From: Jaltomata sinuosa
Taxonomy: Eukaryota > Streptophyta > Magnoliopsida > Solanales > Solanaceae
Direction: 5' to 3'
Assembly (NCBI GenBank): GCA_003996215.1
Contig: QJPP01001747.1
Coordinates: 1 to 64,000, forward strand
Length of the DNA stretch: 64,000 nucleotides
Part shown: positions 22,910 to 35,230 of the stretch, one piece after another
Layout: every line of letters begins with the position of its first letter
Position numbering within the stretch: the first letter of the stretch is position 1
The notes under the pieces: generated by a model
Databases searched by the model: none
What the model saw: only the letters and a program-made list of their open reading frames with translations
Told to the model about the DNA's origin: nothing
Position numbers and translations under genes: made by a program

Positions 22910-23950
22910 CTAAGAGGTAGAAGCAGGAGGGGATGGTGGAACATGTGGGAGCATCTGTGTCAACCTACGGATGGTTTCAGCATTCTGGACCCTCTCACGA
23001 TCAAGTTTAGCTTGCAAGGAAAGGATCCTAGCGTGGAGAGCATCCTTTTCTTCAGCATGAGCAACCTGAGCAACCTCTAATTCACTAGTTTTTTCACCTA
23101 GGGCATTCCTCAGTCTCTGCCCAAAAGTGTCAGCTCTCCTCATTAAAGCAGGTAGAGCAACATGGTTCACTCGCCCAAGAACATCCTTCATGGTCTGGAA
23201 CATCCACACTTGGACAGGAACAGAGTACTCATCAAATATTTGTCCCACCCAGAATCCATAGGGGAGAGCATGCCCCTTGTCATCTTTCACAAGCACCTGA
23301 TGCATGTGCTTAATCATCAGGCTTGGCAAGTCAATTTTCACCTCAGTGTCCAGAAGCTCCATGATAGTCAAATCCAAGTAGTTGGCCTCAGTTCTTCTCT
23401 CCTTTCTAGGCGTAATGACCTTGTGAACCAAGTCAAAGTACAACTAATGAAAGGGTGACATCTCCCTTTTTAGCACTCTTCTATGCTGAGTAAGATTTGG
23501 CCGGCCAGAGAATTTCCTGGTGATTTCCAAAGCTGAGGCCATGTTGTATAGGGGAGGCCATTCAAACTTAACATAGTGGTCCCATCCCTAAGTGGGAACC
23601 CCCAAAATCCTAGAGGTATCTTTATCCACTAGTTTGATAGGCACACCACGAACAGTGGTTGAGAACATTGAGCCCTGCTCAGCATTATTAGTATAGAAAT
23701 TTGTGACCTCAGGCTTCCCAAATTTCCTTTGAACTGTTCCTTGCAGGAAGAGTTCAGAACACCCTTGGGCTTCTAGTTTAGCCAACACAGTCACCATCTC
23801 AGGTCCACTAAACCCTGTTACAACCCTTTCTCTAAGAACTGAGCAACGTTGGAAGTGGATGATATGCAGCATATGAGGATCAGTGATGCCTGAGGTGTTA
23901 ATGTTAACACAAGCGTTATCATCGGAAGCGTCAGAGTCTGATTCCATAGA
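22910..23950 (-). pseudogene. Sirevirus-associated extra ORF, nearly intact
   Basis: About 345 residues read through with only two stops (near 23590 and 23443) and no obvious frameshift. The N-terminal half (23588-23947) contains GTVQRKFGKPEVTNFYTN and ILGVPT, a pattern I associate with the 'putative plant transposon protein' domain. The second half (22910-23443) has KVITPRKERRTEANYLDL, DDKGHALPYGFW and a C-terminal heptad-rich coiled coil (about residues 110-165). It ends PPSPPASTS before the LTR. No transmembrane segment or signal peptide is visible, so an envelope role is not supported here. Function is unknown; I infer an element-encoded accessory protein. Its N-terminus is truncated by the gypsy LTR at 23953. 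Confidence 0.65.
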
Positions 23951-23952
23951 TG

Positions 23953-24343
23953 GACCTGTGAAGTCACCTGTGGTTCAGAACCAAGGTTCGTCATTCCGTC
24001 CGTAGTCACTGATAGTGCTATAGTAAAATGCCTATAACTTTTTACTCCGTACTGTGAGATTAATGCATGGTAAGTGGATTTGAAAAGAAGACTCAAAAAC
24101 CTTCAATTTGGTGGGTACTAGGCCACCTAACTCTTCATATTTTAGGAGGTGTGATCATTTGGAAATGACACTAGTTTAGTTTTTCATGAAAACTTCTTTG
24201 GTTGGGGTGCTTCAAACTTAACTTGCTTCTAGGAGTTTCTTATGAACATGATTCACATCCAAAGCACTCACAATACTAGGAAAATGATCATTACACTCAT
24301 GGAAATGGTTTGGGTCTTAACTTAAAATTTTTGGGGTGTAACA
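23953..24343 (-). repeat. 3' LTR fragment of element A
   Basis: It matches 29480-29874, including CGTCCGTAGTCACTGA near one end and GGGGTGT[AT]ACA at the other. About 2.4 kb of the LTR is missing, and the break joins directly to the Sirevirus extra ORF. Confidence 0.85.
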
Positions 24344-24359
24344 ATATCTCCCCCTTGGG
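24344..24359 (-). other. Polypurine tract of element A
   Basis: On the element strand it reads CCCAAGGGGGAGATAT, directly before the LTR start TGTTACACCCC. Confidence 0.75.
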
Positions 24360-27053
24360 ATCATTCATCCTCGAATGAAGACTAACTAGGCTGAGGTTGT
24401 GGGGAAAGAGTTGCAATGCCACCAATTGAGTTCTAAAAGCTGAATTACTAACATGGTAAATAATTTCTGACTGAAATATGAACCGAGTTGGGTTCATGAG
24501 GCATATATGAATACTGAGAGCATGGGAACACTGATAGGACATAAAACTGAATGTCCAACATGATAACTGGTCTGGGGTGAGAGTAGGGACTTAGCTGAAA
24601 CTCATAAAAAATGAACGCATTCTTAGGAATCATAGTTAGCTGAAGGGAACATAAAACTGAGAGGAGTAACTGTATGAGAAAACTATTCTCTTCTAGACTG
24701 AACTTACTAGCATGGACTGAACTGAGCGTAAGGCCTTCTAGCCTTAGAAATGATTAATAGCAGGTCTGAACTGGTCTAATATAAGGAATCTACTACCTTG
24801 CTATCTGATACCTTGCTATCTGAAGCTACTAGACATAAGGTATGAGCACCCTGGGCAGGGAGTAAGAACAAGACTATTCTCGTTTTAAACAATACGGTTG
24901 ACAACTTTTAAGCTTAGGAACACCCTTTTTAACTAAACCAACTTCTCTGAATACCACACTTACCATTTGCAACTAAAATTCTCATCAACACATATATATA
25001 TGCTAAGGTCTGAGTCAAACTACCTGCTTTCACCAAGTTTAAGCCTATCTTGACTAAATCTCTTGCATATGGAGTTATCTCCCAAGAATGATATTCTTTC
25101 TTATCACAAAAATCAACTAACCTTGAAGTCTAATCAATGGGTCACTAGTCGTAAACCCACCTGTATTTCATCACGACATTCAAGCCTATTATATGTGATC
25201 ATCTCGTGGATTCTTTGTAGTTGACACTACCTGGGACTCATTTCCTCTTCCCTAACATATCTAGAAACTGTAACTACAAGCACTAAAAAGAGGAAAACCA
25301 AGTTCTTCTCATCTAGGCTACTACTTAGCTTCCTCCACTAACTGCTCTGAAAATATAACAAAAGATCACTGAAGGAATGGAGTGGGAGCATGAGCATTAT
25401 AACTTGAGGAATACTGATTGGTATTGACTTACACCTAGCGTGATCTATCCACTCAAGGTGAGGTCTGAGAAGTAAAGTGCAAAGGCATGAGTATCTCACA
25501 TTCTGGACATATGAAGCATGGCTAGAGTAAGGAAATCATAAGCACGAACGGTTCAAGAAATCTGGTCTGAGTAGATACATGACATAACATGATTTCACTA
25601 GCCATTAAGGCATATCTCAAGGACTGAACTGAGTCCATAGAACTGAGAATACTGTGATACATGAGTTTACTTGTATCACGAGTCTCATGGCATAAAGCTG
25701 GAATTCATAGAATCGTAGAGTAAGACTAGAATTGCTGTCTGGAGCAATTTCTATTTGTTCTAAGAGTTGAGTATGGACATAAATCTGGATGGAGTGCATG
25801 AACTTATCCATGAGTATGACACAAATACGTCTAAGTATAGTGTCACCTTGACTGAAGTGCTAGGAAATCCTCTGGAATAAGAATGGATTGATATCCCATC
25901 ATAGCCCTTTCTAGAATTTTGTACTGGCTGAGTCACAAAACTCGACTTGGTTCTTCATTCTATCATCTCCTCCTTAGCTTTAAAGTCACCACTCTAAGTC
26001 TGCGGATCTCTTTCCCAAACTAGTCTATAATAAACTAACTCTTGTAAGGTTGGGGTATCACTGTATTCCTGGACACTAAACTCCCCCTGATAGGCTATAA
26101 TTGAAGATGCTAAACCCTTGCTAAGTCTTTTTCTGAGGCATCTCTTAGCTTCCTTTTTACCCTTAAGGCTATCACTAGAGGACTCATACTCTTACTGGGA
26201 TATAACCACTTCTTCTAGCACTTAGCAATCAGACCTTTGCTTATTCGTCTACTAGCATCACATTTCTAAGTTCATATCCACCCAAATCAAATGAATTAAA
26301 ACCATACTAAGAAACTCAACATCATCCATCTGTAATCTCCTAAGTTCACCTCTAAGAACACCATATAATATACACCTAGCCTTCTCCATAATTAGCAATT
26401 GAGAATGCTAAAATAGTTTACACATAGCACCATAGAATGTTTGAATACCATGCCATAACATACTACTCTGGATACACATATATCCATCTACTATTCAAGG
26501 ATCTTCTTCACTTAGTTCTGGGATCATTCTGCTACTTATGGCCCATAACAGCTCAATTCATACTAACTCTTGAGTGACTATACTACCCAAGCGCTTAAAG
26601 AACCGTACTCTTCTCCTAAGGCACCATTCATATTAGAGTTTCTGGAAGAAGGTCTGAGAGTACATTATACTACTTGCTCAACTGCACAAATGGAAAATTG
26701 TACATGATTTGGGATCGGTAGACTTTAACGCACTAGTGGGATCCTGTCAAGCCCTTGTGCAGTCTCTTTACTTTTTTGATGACCTATTTGAGAGCATCTT
26801 ACTGATAGGAATCTAAAAACTACTGTCTCCACTACCTCAAAGATGAGGCATGATTGGAGAAATCGGAATAACGCATGAATCTGCATAAGTTTCTGAAGGA
26901 ATAACTTTACTGCACGATCTGGATTATGAATGAAGGTAAATATTTCCTAAATGCCCTATAGCCTACTAATTATAAGTGTGGTGCACAACACACCTATAAT
27001 CAAGACTCTACTAGACACGGCTTCACAGATACCCTAGGACACTTGAACTTTGT
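24360..27053 (-). other. Non-coding interior of element A
   Basis: This is 2.7 kb with no gypsy or copia protein motif on either strand. ORFs are at most about 80 codons. It is conspicuously rich in CTGA/ACTGA words (for example GACTGAACTGAG at 25613 and 24716), a bias that continues into the LTR. Confidence 0.6.
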
Positions 27054-27065
27054 GCTCTGATACCA
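27054..27065 (-). other. Primer-binding site of element A, initiator tRNA-Met
   Basis: The element strand reads TGGTATCAGAGC (12 of 12), four bases from the LTR end CGTGACA. Confidence 0.92.
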
Positions 27066-27069
27066 AGTT

Positions 27070-29874
27070 TGTCACGCCCCAGGCCTACACCCTAGACGCG
27101 ACATGGTTCTTAGAGTCACAAGTGACCTCAATCTAACCCATGGCATGGCATACTACTGAGATATAAACTGAAATATAATATGGAAGCTGAAATGTACTGA
27201 GCTCTTGAAAGAAATATTAAAACAAAATAAAACTTTCATAAACTGAGATACAATAGCATTAGAAAGCTGATACAATGAACTAACTGACTATTTGACTGTC
27301 TATAAAGTCTCTATTAAAACTGATTACAGTTAGCCGGGACATGATCCCCAACTATCTCTAATCAATATAAAAGAACTAAAAATAAACTACCATGACTACT
27401 ACTGACTGGAGTTCCCGAATAAGGAGAACTCATCCCTTGCTTACTTTAAGTTGCGATCTATCTGACCATGATCATGGGAGCTATCACTGAAACCTACATC
27501 ATAAAATGATGTAGCACAAAGAAGGTATGCGGTCAGTACTTTGAATGTACTGAGCATGCGAGATATGCACTAACTTCAAAATCATGAGAAAATATGTGTA
27601 TACTGAAAGCATGGCTGAAAACTGGACTAAGTATAATATCTGAAGTGCATAAGTCAAAACTATAAAATATAAGCTCTTTTACTGAAAGTGGTGTAAATCA
27701 TATTTCTGAACTATAACTGTGAGATCATGATAATTTAAGATAAGTAAAACTATTACTTGGGAATCCATGGACTGGAAAGATGAATTATGTCTGTAAATCA
27801 TAAAATAGTTCAACTGAGATGAAAATCATGAATCATACCAACAGTCATGTTTAAATAAATCTTTAGGGCAGTCCCTTCTATTGAGCATGCTGAAAATACT
27901 AAAATAGGTGAACTGATGCAATGACCAAGTAGAGAACATGAAACTGAATCATATTCAACTGAATAACTGACTACAAATTCATGCACTAACTGAGTATGAA
28001 TTGTGGAAGCTACTATTAACTGACATACCCCAAGCTGAGCTAACTGTGAGGCCAACCCATAATCTTGGATGGAAGGGTGTTCATACCTTGCCAAGGGTAC
28101 AAACAAATCTGATGTGGATCCACTAAACTGATGTCCACAAGGGACAAGATTATCTAGCCTAATCTGATAGCTGACCCCTTTGATACCTATGGTATTTGAG
28201 ACTTAGGGACTGCTACTAAAGGTCTCAGCCTAATTTGACAGTTGAGCCTTCATCCCTTCATCTCTTCATCCGCTCGGTGCTAAGCCTACTCCCAACTGAA
28301 TATAAAATAATGAATATAACTGAACTACTGGATAACTTAAATATACTGATATTCTGAGAATGCAAATATTACTGAGGCTGAAGCATTCTAATCATGTAAT
28401 TCTGACAGACTGAGTGCCTGACTAATAATGCATGAGAACGGTTTGTATCATGTGACATATTTGAATATCAAAACTGTTTATATTTAAAACATATTTTGTA
28501 GATCATACTGAAGGTAGGCTGAAGCCTGCTAAATCATGCATAGTTCTTTTGTATTTAAAACAACTGGGCTAAAGTGATTGGGAATCATGAATACATGTCT
28601 GGAAACCAAAATCCATAGTTAAAATCATCATGAGGAAACTTAATCTGGTTTAGACTGAATGCTGACAAGCTGAACTAAATTTTGAAGGGAGAGCTAAATT
28701 CTGAGAAAATATTGTAAGGTCAGGCTAAAACATGCTTCTCCCAAATATCTTGGGTTTTGAAATCTATTTGCAGGAATTTGTGTAAAAAAATTTCTAACAA
28801 CGCTAGAAGTTATGTAGAATCATCAAGAAATAGAATTCATAGTGAAACACATATTTGGGTAAGAACCCTAGAATAATAACTTGTAAATTCATACTGAAAT
28901 CTGAAGTTTTGGGCATGAAGGTGAAAGTAAATCCTCATTGAATACCCACATACCTGGTGAAGATAATCCTTGAAGAGAATCTGAAGTTTGAAGCTTGAAG
29001 AAGAAGCCCTAGATTTGAACTTTAGAGAAGAACGTTCTTTTCTTCTTTGAAATGGACTAGAGAGAAAGAATAAGTAAAACTGATAGATTGGAGGTATTTA
29101 ACTTATAAAATAAGCCTCCAACTATTTAAAGTCAAAGCTAAAAGAAGAAGGAATGGTCTAAAATATCCCTGGGAATTAAATTAAAAACTGCTAAAATTCT
29201 CAAAATATCGAACCACGGATTGGTTGCCGTGGTTCTGAATGATGGACCATCAATTAGGTCATGTTTATGCCTTGAGTTTTGGGGTTCTCTGAAGGTGATT
29301 CCATGAGTTTACAGGATGGACCATCAATTGAAACGACGACCCGTGAGTCACCCGTGGAAATCTGGAAGAAAGGCTGAAAATTGACAAACCACGGGTCATA
29401 CTATGGACCGTGGTTTTGGTCCATGGGTCGTGAACCAACTCTTCATTTTGAAGGTGAAAATTTTGAGTTGCAGGTCTTTTTTCACGAGTCACAGTACGGA
29501 CCGTGGTTTAGAACCACGGTTCGTCATCCCGTCCGTAGTCACTGACAGTGCTATAGTAAAATACCTATAACCTTTTACTCCAGACTTGAATTAATGCGCG
29601 GTCAGTGGCGTTAGAAAGAAGACTCGAAAACCTTTAATTTGGTGGGTAATAGGATACGTAAATCTTCATATTTTAGGAGGTGTGATCATTTTAAGATGAC
29701 ACTAGTTTTGTCTTTCATGAAAACTTCTTTGGTTGGGGTGCTTCCAACTTAACTTGCTTCTAGGAGTTTCTTATGAACATGATTCACATCCAAAGTACTC
29801 ACTACACTAGTAAAATAATCATTACACTCATGAAAATGGTTTGGCTCTTAATTTAGAATTTTTGGGGTGTTACA
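27070..29874 (-). repeat. 5' LTR of element A (2805 bp)
   Basis: On the element strand it runs from TGTAACACCCC to ...GGGGCGTGACA. Its first 700 bp hold a cluster of CCACGG/CCGTGG words (29211-29530). CCAAC follows at 29875-29879 as the presumed target site. Confidence 0.87.
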
Positions 29875-30107
29875 CCAACCTTCAACCCCAAAAACTCTAG
29901 CGGGTTTATACGAACAAAATATCTAACTCTAGCAGCAGTTGTCCCACTATTTGGATTAGCAGGAACAGGTGCCTACTGATTAGCCTAGTTGGATACAGCT
30001 TGTGCCAACATCTGAATAGCATTTTGAAACTCGACATTGGTAATCTCGTGGTTTAGAGCTGGATAATTTGCATTAGCATTGTGAGTGTTGTTTGTGCAAG
30101 GAGTCAT
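29875..30107 (-). pseudogene. Gypsy element B gag, N-terminal fragment
   Basis: ATG at 30107 opens about 78 residues: MTPCTNNTHNANANYPAL, EFQNAIQMLAQAV, APVPANP and AARVRYFVRINPLEFLG. This matches the N-terminus of a common plant gypsy gag, in which RVRDFVRMNPPEF-like sequence precedes the capsid domain. Two in-frame stops lie near 29980. The frame is cut at 29875 by element A. Gag forms the virus-like particle; this copy is a fragment. Confidence 0.8.
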
Positions 30108-30303
30108 GATCTGCAACACATAACGAACAGATTAGAATAGATAAATAGAGTTAAATTCTATTGCACATAAAGAACATGAAACAAGTGGAGTTTCTTAAAA
30201 ATGTCTCGTAGCCTCCCCCTCATAAGTGTGGCGCACTTCACACCCATAAAAGAGACTTTACTTAATGCGGCTTTCAGACAACCTAGGACACCTTAAACCT
30301 TAT

Positions 30304-30315
30304 GCTCTGATACCA
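30304..30315 (-). other. Primer-binding site of element B, initiator tRNA-Met
   Basis: The element strand reads TGGTATCAGAGC, four bases from the LTR, in the same arrangement as element A. Confidence 0.92.
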
Positions 30316-30319
30316 AGTT

Positions 30320-32316
30320 TGTCACGCCTTGAGTCTATACCCTAGACGCAATATAGTGTATAGAGCCATAAGTGACCCCAAGATAACCCATGGTCTGGAA
30401 TATACTAAGCATTCTGAATAATACTGGCAAAGTGAAAGCTAATCTGAGCAAAATATAAGTTTTTAAAATTTAACTGAAGAATATCTTAATTCAATATAAA
30501 TGTGAAAAAAATAAACTAACTGAATAAGTTCAAGACTGACTCTATGTCTTAAAGCCTGTACTACAAATGAGTTTCTAGGACAAGCCCCCAGCTAACTCTA
30601 AAATATTGAAAACCAAAATAACTAGAGAGAAAAACATCAAAAGTTTGTCCTCCGATGATGAGGCCTCACCACAAGTAGTCACTGAGATAACGCTGAGCCG
30701 AGCTAATCACGATGTTGAATCTGAGAATCTGAACCTGCATAAGAATAGGATACAGTACATATAGTATATGTTAGTACTTCATATGTATTGAGCATGAGGG
30801 ATATGCAATATAACTAAACATGCTAAAAAAAGGCTGATATGCTATTAAAAACTGTAAACTAAACTGTAGTACATAGGCTCACACATAATCATGCATAAAA
30901 ATTTGAAATACAGGAATATTAAGAAAAGCATAATGAAAAGTTGTAAAACTGCACTGAGGGGCTAGTACATAACTACTGAGTCTAATTCTATGGGAGAGTT
31001 TGTTGACCGATATAAACCACGCGAGCTAAACATGAAGTCTGATATATATACCCTATCGAAAGGACCCAATATACCTTGCCATGGTATAAAGTAATGACTG
31101 GCGTGATCACTAGTTTTGAGGCCTAACTAAAGAGCTAAATAACTTATGGTGGCACATAGTTTTAGAATTTTAGGGTACGCTGAACCCTAGTCCAACTCGG
31201 TACTAAGTACTACTCCCAAAACTAATTTTGCTAGCTCATTTAAAACTGAGGTTCTGGAATACTGCATTAGAACTTAACTGGTCTAAAATCATTATTTTCT
31301 TTAAAGTTGTAAACTGAAGGCTGACTAAATTTTGTTTAAAATGGCAATGCTAGTATTCTTGGTTAAATTCCGAAGAAAACTAATTCATGAGAAAATACTA
31401 TAAATTAGGGCTAAGTTCTTGAATTTTCAAACCTTGTAAAAACCCATGCGAATTTTTGAAACCAAGATATAAACCATTTAAACAGGATAAAAACCACACT
31501 ACTAAGCATGAGAATTGAATTCTATAAAAATATGCATAAGAGGGTAAAAACTCTAGTTTCTAAAATCATGAAAATCAATGTAAAAGCCTGAGGTTTTGGA
31601 CATAAGGGAAAATAAGACCCTTACTGAATACTCACATACCTAGTAGAAGAGGATTCCTGAACTAGGGATAGAGTTCTGAAGCTTTGGAGAAGAAAGCCCT
31701 CGGTTTGAAGAAGAGAAAACTGCTTATGTTCTTTCTTTCTAAGACTTGAGCAAAGCAATAAGGAAAAAAACTAGGCTAAGTCTAATTAAAACCATTTAAA
31801 GTAAGCTTAAGATGACTTACTGTCGAATTTAAAAGTAAGGGGAAAGTCTAAAATACCCCTGGGAATTAAATTAAAAACTACTGAAAAATTTGTGAACTAG
31901 GTTCCAAGGATGGGAGTCACAATCTGTGAATGTTCCATAACTCGTGAAACCCTCTCGTGATTCCCTTAAATTTTCCAAGCTATAGCCCTGAGTTCCATGA
32001 GGCCAAACTACGACCCTTGGACTATTCCATGACTCGTGGAACTTGGTCGTGGTTCTCAGGCCAAAATACTTGGCCTCTGATTGAATTTCACGAGTGGGAT
32101 CCATGGCTCATGGACTATTCCATAGTTCGTGGATCCACTTCATGGATCTGAGCCAGAATCATAAAGCCTCTGATTGAGTTCCACAACTCCAGTCCATGGC
32201 TCGTGGACTATTCCACGCCCCATGGATATGGTTCATGGGACCTACTGTCACTTTGACAACTTAACTCTTAGAATTTTCTAGGCTGGTTCTTAGCTTCAAA
32301 TTTCTGAGGTGTTACA
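30320..32316 (-). repeat. 5' LTR of gypsy element B (1997 bp)
   Basis: On the element strand it runs from TGTAACACC to ...AAGGCGTGACA. It is related to the element A LTR but diverged and shorter. It contains a cluster of ACTCGTGGA and GGACTATTCCA words (31905-32255) in the position equivalent to the CCACGG cluster of A. Confidence 0.85.
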
Positions 32317-32499
32317 CATAAAGTCCAGATATTCCCACCTATTCACTCCTTTAAATGATGTTCGAAAAGATAGATAGTAGATCTGCATTTGAGTACTGAA
32401 GGTACGTTACTTGTGTACTATATGACTTCTTATGTTGGTTCCTATGGTACCATGTACATTATCATTATTCGATGACAAATGTACCTGAGAGGGGTAGGA
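32317..32499 (+). pseudogene. Gypsy element C, pol end and polypurine tract
   Basis: 183 bp lie between the B LTR and the C LTR. Shortly before the LTR the reading is LFDDK-like, as at the C-terminus of gypsy polyproteins. It is followed by GAGAGGGGTAGGA, a polypurine tract abutting TGTAACACC. The rest of the element is missing. Confidence 0.5.
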
Positions 32500-35230
32500 T
32501 GTAACACCTATCCCCCTATTTAAATGTTTAAATTTAACCCGTACATTCGAGATAAGATTAAGATATTAATATGTTCAGGAGGATATTTATGAGGTATTTT
32601 AGTTGCATAATAGTTGTATGTTAAGTTTTGAAGTTAAGCAAGTTGCAAAATAAAAATCAGCAAGAGTTATTGTAAATTTCGTTAAGAAATTCTCTGAAAA
32701 ATTGGATCAAATGTCTCGAAGATTTTCTCCAAACCAATAAAGAGTTAGAAGGCTCATTACCTACCAAATCAAAGGTCTACGAGTATAGTTTTCAAAGCAC
32801 TTAAATGTTAGTTCATACGACTTCAGAATAGAGAGTAATTTGCATTTTGCGAGACAACACAAGCATGGGCGTGAAGGTGAGCCCCCTAGACCTTAGGTAG
32901 ATTGAAATTTATATAAGTTGATTTCCCTTCATTCTAAACTCAAAAAATAGGCTAAAAATCTCAGAATATCAGAGAATAAAGACCCTAAATTCTCTATTGA
33001 TGTTGATGCGTTCAACTCAGAAGTTTAATAGAAGTTGTTCCACATCACGAGCTCATCATTTTGATAGAGTTTCCCCATTGATTTCATGGAGTACCTCAAT
33101 AGGTGTTGTGGCAGAGAGCTAGCAACTGGTTATTCAGTAAGTGGCAGTAGCTATAGAGTTATATTGAAAAGGTAACGATCTCGTACACTTATCTGTTTGT
33201 TCAATCGAGATTCTAAGCTTCTAGTTGTGAAAGGTTATAGTTTTTGATTACTTGTAGTAGTTTCTCATTGATTTTGGCTCCATTTGTTGTTACTGCAAGG
33301 AGGAAGATTGTTTATCTTGGGGTATCAAAGATTTTTGTCAATAAAATCTCTCCCCTATGACCCTCCTTTATAATTCCATATTCTAGTATCATTTTAATAG
33401 ATTTTCAAGCCACAAAGTGGTATTTTGGATACCATGGATCCGAAAAAGTCCCTTTATCTCCTTTAAGTTTGGTTATTACTATCTTCTATTGGTTATGTTA
33501 AGGTGTTGGAGGGACTAGGGGGTTATGTGACTCTTATTGGGGATGTGTATGATGATTGTTGAATTAAACATGTGAAGTACACCTTGAAATAGTGCCACGG
33601 GAGCTCGTCGCTCCTTCAAGATGTTGTTAGCATATTGTTGTTGGATTGAGCTGTTGTTGATTGTTGTTATTGGCCTTATATTATTCTTTGTACTTGGCTG
33701 GTTGCAAGTGTTACATTAATGCCTTATCGATTAGCTATGGTTCATTCTTGCAGCCTTGTTGATTCTCACATTTATTGCATTACCCTGAAAGTCCAAGCAT
33801 GTTATAGCTTGTATAATGTTGTTATTCGACTTGTGGTCTTATTCTATTGAGTTTTCTACCACAGCATGATATAGTGACTACCAGCAACACTCTATTCCTT
33901 ACTTAGTGTCCCAGAAAAATATGTTATGATTGTATTGAGGTCACCTGTGTTATTTTTATCGTCTGGTTGCTGCCTATGAGCTTGTTTTCCCTTGGTAGAC
34001 ACTGACACGGCAGGGTTTAGAGCCTACAGGTTGATTAATATTCTGTGCCTTTGACCGAACAGATCGTGCCAATGGGCCATACATATCATACCTACGGGAC
34101 ATGCAGGTTGTACCTATGGGGCAACAGTTATAATATAATACCAAGCCTACAAACAGGGCAGACCGTATCTACTGTATGAACAGGTTGTACTACGGGGCAC
34201 ACCTATATTATACCACTGAGCCTCAGAGTTGTATTGATTCATGACACTTGTACATCCAGACAATTCATATCAGATTATTATTGGGGTCCAGGTAAGGGGG
34301 CCAATATGGGTATTTAGCGACTATATTTGCTCGATAGGACTTATAGTGATTGTGTGCTGTTTGTACTTGCCGAGATTATGGGGGCCAGGTCAAGTTAATG
34401 TTTGCTACATGCTTACATGCTACATTATTACATGAAGGTAAGGTGTTTTACTCCTACCCTTTTGGTTCAGTCCTTACACTTCAGTTTCAGTTTCAGTTTG
34501 CCTTACACGCTAGATACATTATTTTGTACTGATGCCTCATTACCTAGGGGCACTGCATTCATGCCTGCAGGTCCTAAGTGATGACCAGACAGACTTGCCG
34601 AGTAGCATACTCGAGCTTTCAGCGGATTGGTTGACTCTTTTCCTTATAGGGGTCGCTAGAGTCTCGGAGGTTTGCTTTTTTGTTGTTTATAGCTTTTGGG
34701 TAGGTTGAAGCCCTATCCCTCCAAGTATTGTATTCATAGAGGCTTGCAGACTAGTCTGTCAGATTTCATAGCTACGATGGTGATCATTTTGGCCTTGTAT
34801 GTTGATTAGTTGTAGCTTGTTGACCAATTGGGTCTTGTTGTTGTTGTTGTTGGTAGTTCAGCGGCTTGTTGGCCTAGCTTATATTGTTTTACATGTTATC
34901 AGCTTCTGTATAGAGATCCTAGTGGCCTTAAAGGCCTGCACAAGGTTTATGCTTTCTTAGATATCATGGCGGTCTCGACGGCCCAAACAAGACTTATGTG
35001 CTACCTGTTTATTGCTTTATATGAACTGTTGGGAGTAGCTGTTTTCTTTCTAGAGCTTTTGACAGGGACCTTGTCGGCCGAGGGCTGATTTTAAAGCCGA
35101 GATATACTTGTTTGTTTTCTTGATTGTGTGTGGCTGCTATGCGCCATAGGAAAATAGTTCAGTAGGGTCAGCTTTGGCCTAAGTTTTGGCATCAGGTGCC
35201 AGTTGCGCCCTCTGAGTTTGGGGAGTGACA
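32500..35230 (+). repeat. LTR of gypsy element C (2731 bp)
   Basis: It starts TGTAACACCTATCCCC and ends GGGGAGTGACA. Its 5' 300 bp resemble the Tekay LTR at 1543 (AGTTTTGAAGT[CT]AAGCAAG; AAAGAGTTAGAAG; GGTCTACGAGT). An imperfect subrepeat containing CAGGTTGTAC lies at about 34106 and 34170, and a (GTT)n tract near 34833-34850. No primer-binding site follows, so it is a 3' or solo LTR. It interrupts the RT of fragment D exactly at 35231. Confidence 0.83.

Larger units (their letters stand above)
21580..23952 (-). mobile_element. Second Sirevirus-like element, 3' portion only
   Basis: The minus-strand remnant comprises, from right to left, an extra ORF (22910-23950), a spacer with polypurine tracts (22613-22628 and 22491-22505 as plus-strand CCCCC/T runs) and an LTR of about 0.9 kb. 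Gag-pol is gone; the right side is cut at about 23953 by a gypsy LTR fragment. The LTR shares a conserved block with the 9499-17021 element (TACGTGGAAA...AAAAACCACGACCT at 21700-21745, compared with 9603-9655), which ties the two to one lineage. Confidence 0.7.
23953..29874 (-). mobile_element. Gypsy-type element A with non-coding interior
   Basis: Minus-strand order: 5' LTR 27070-29874, primer-binding site 27054-27065, interior 24344-27053 (2.7 kb), polypurine tract 24344-24359, 3' LTR fragment 23953-24343. The interior has no recognisable gag or pol. Only its last codons before the tract look like a gypsy polyprotein end (FEDE-stop). It is therefore a large retrotransposon derivative (LARD-like) needing proteins in trans. 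It sits inside the gag of element B; its 3' LTR is truncated to about 390 bp. Confidence 0.78.

Noticed and set aside
22910..23443. Calling this ORF an envelope protein
   Set aside because: No signal peptide, fusion segment or transmembrane helix is visible. Only its position resembles the env-like ORF of some Sireviruses.
23162..23458. 98-codon plus-strand ORF
   Set aside because: It is a shadow of the minus-strand Sirevirus ORF, which has family motifs and a coiled coil.
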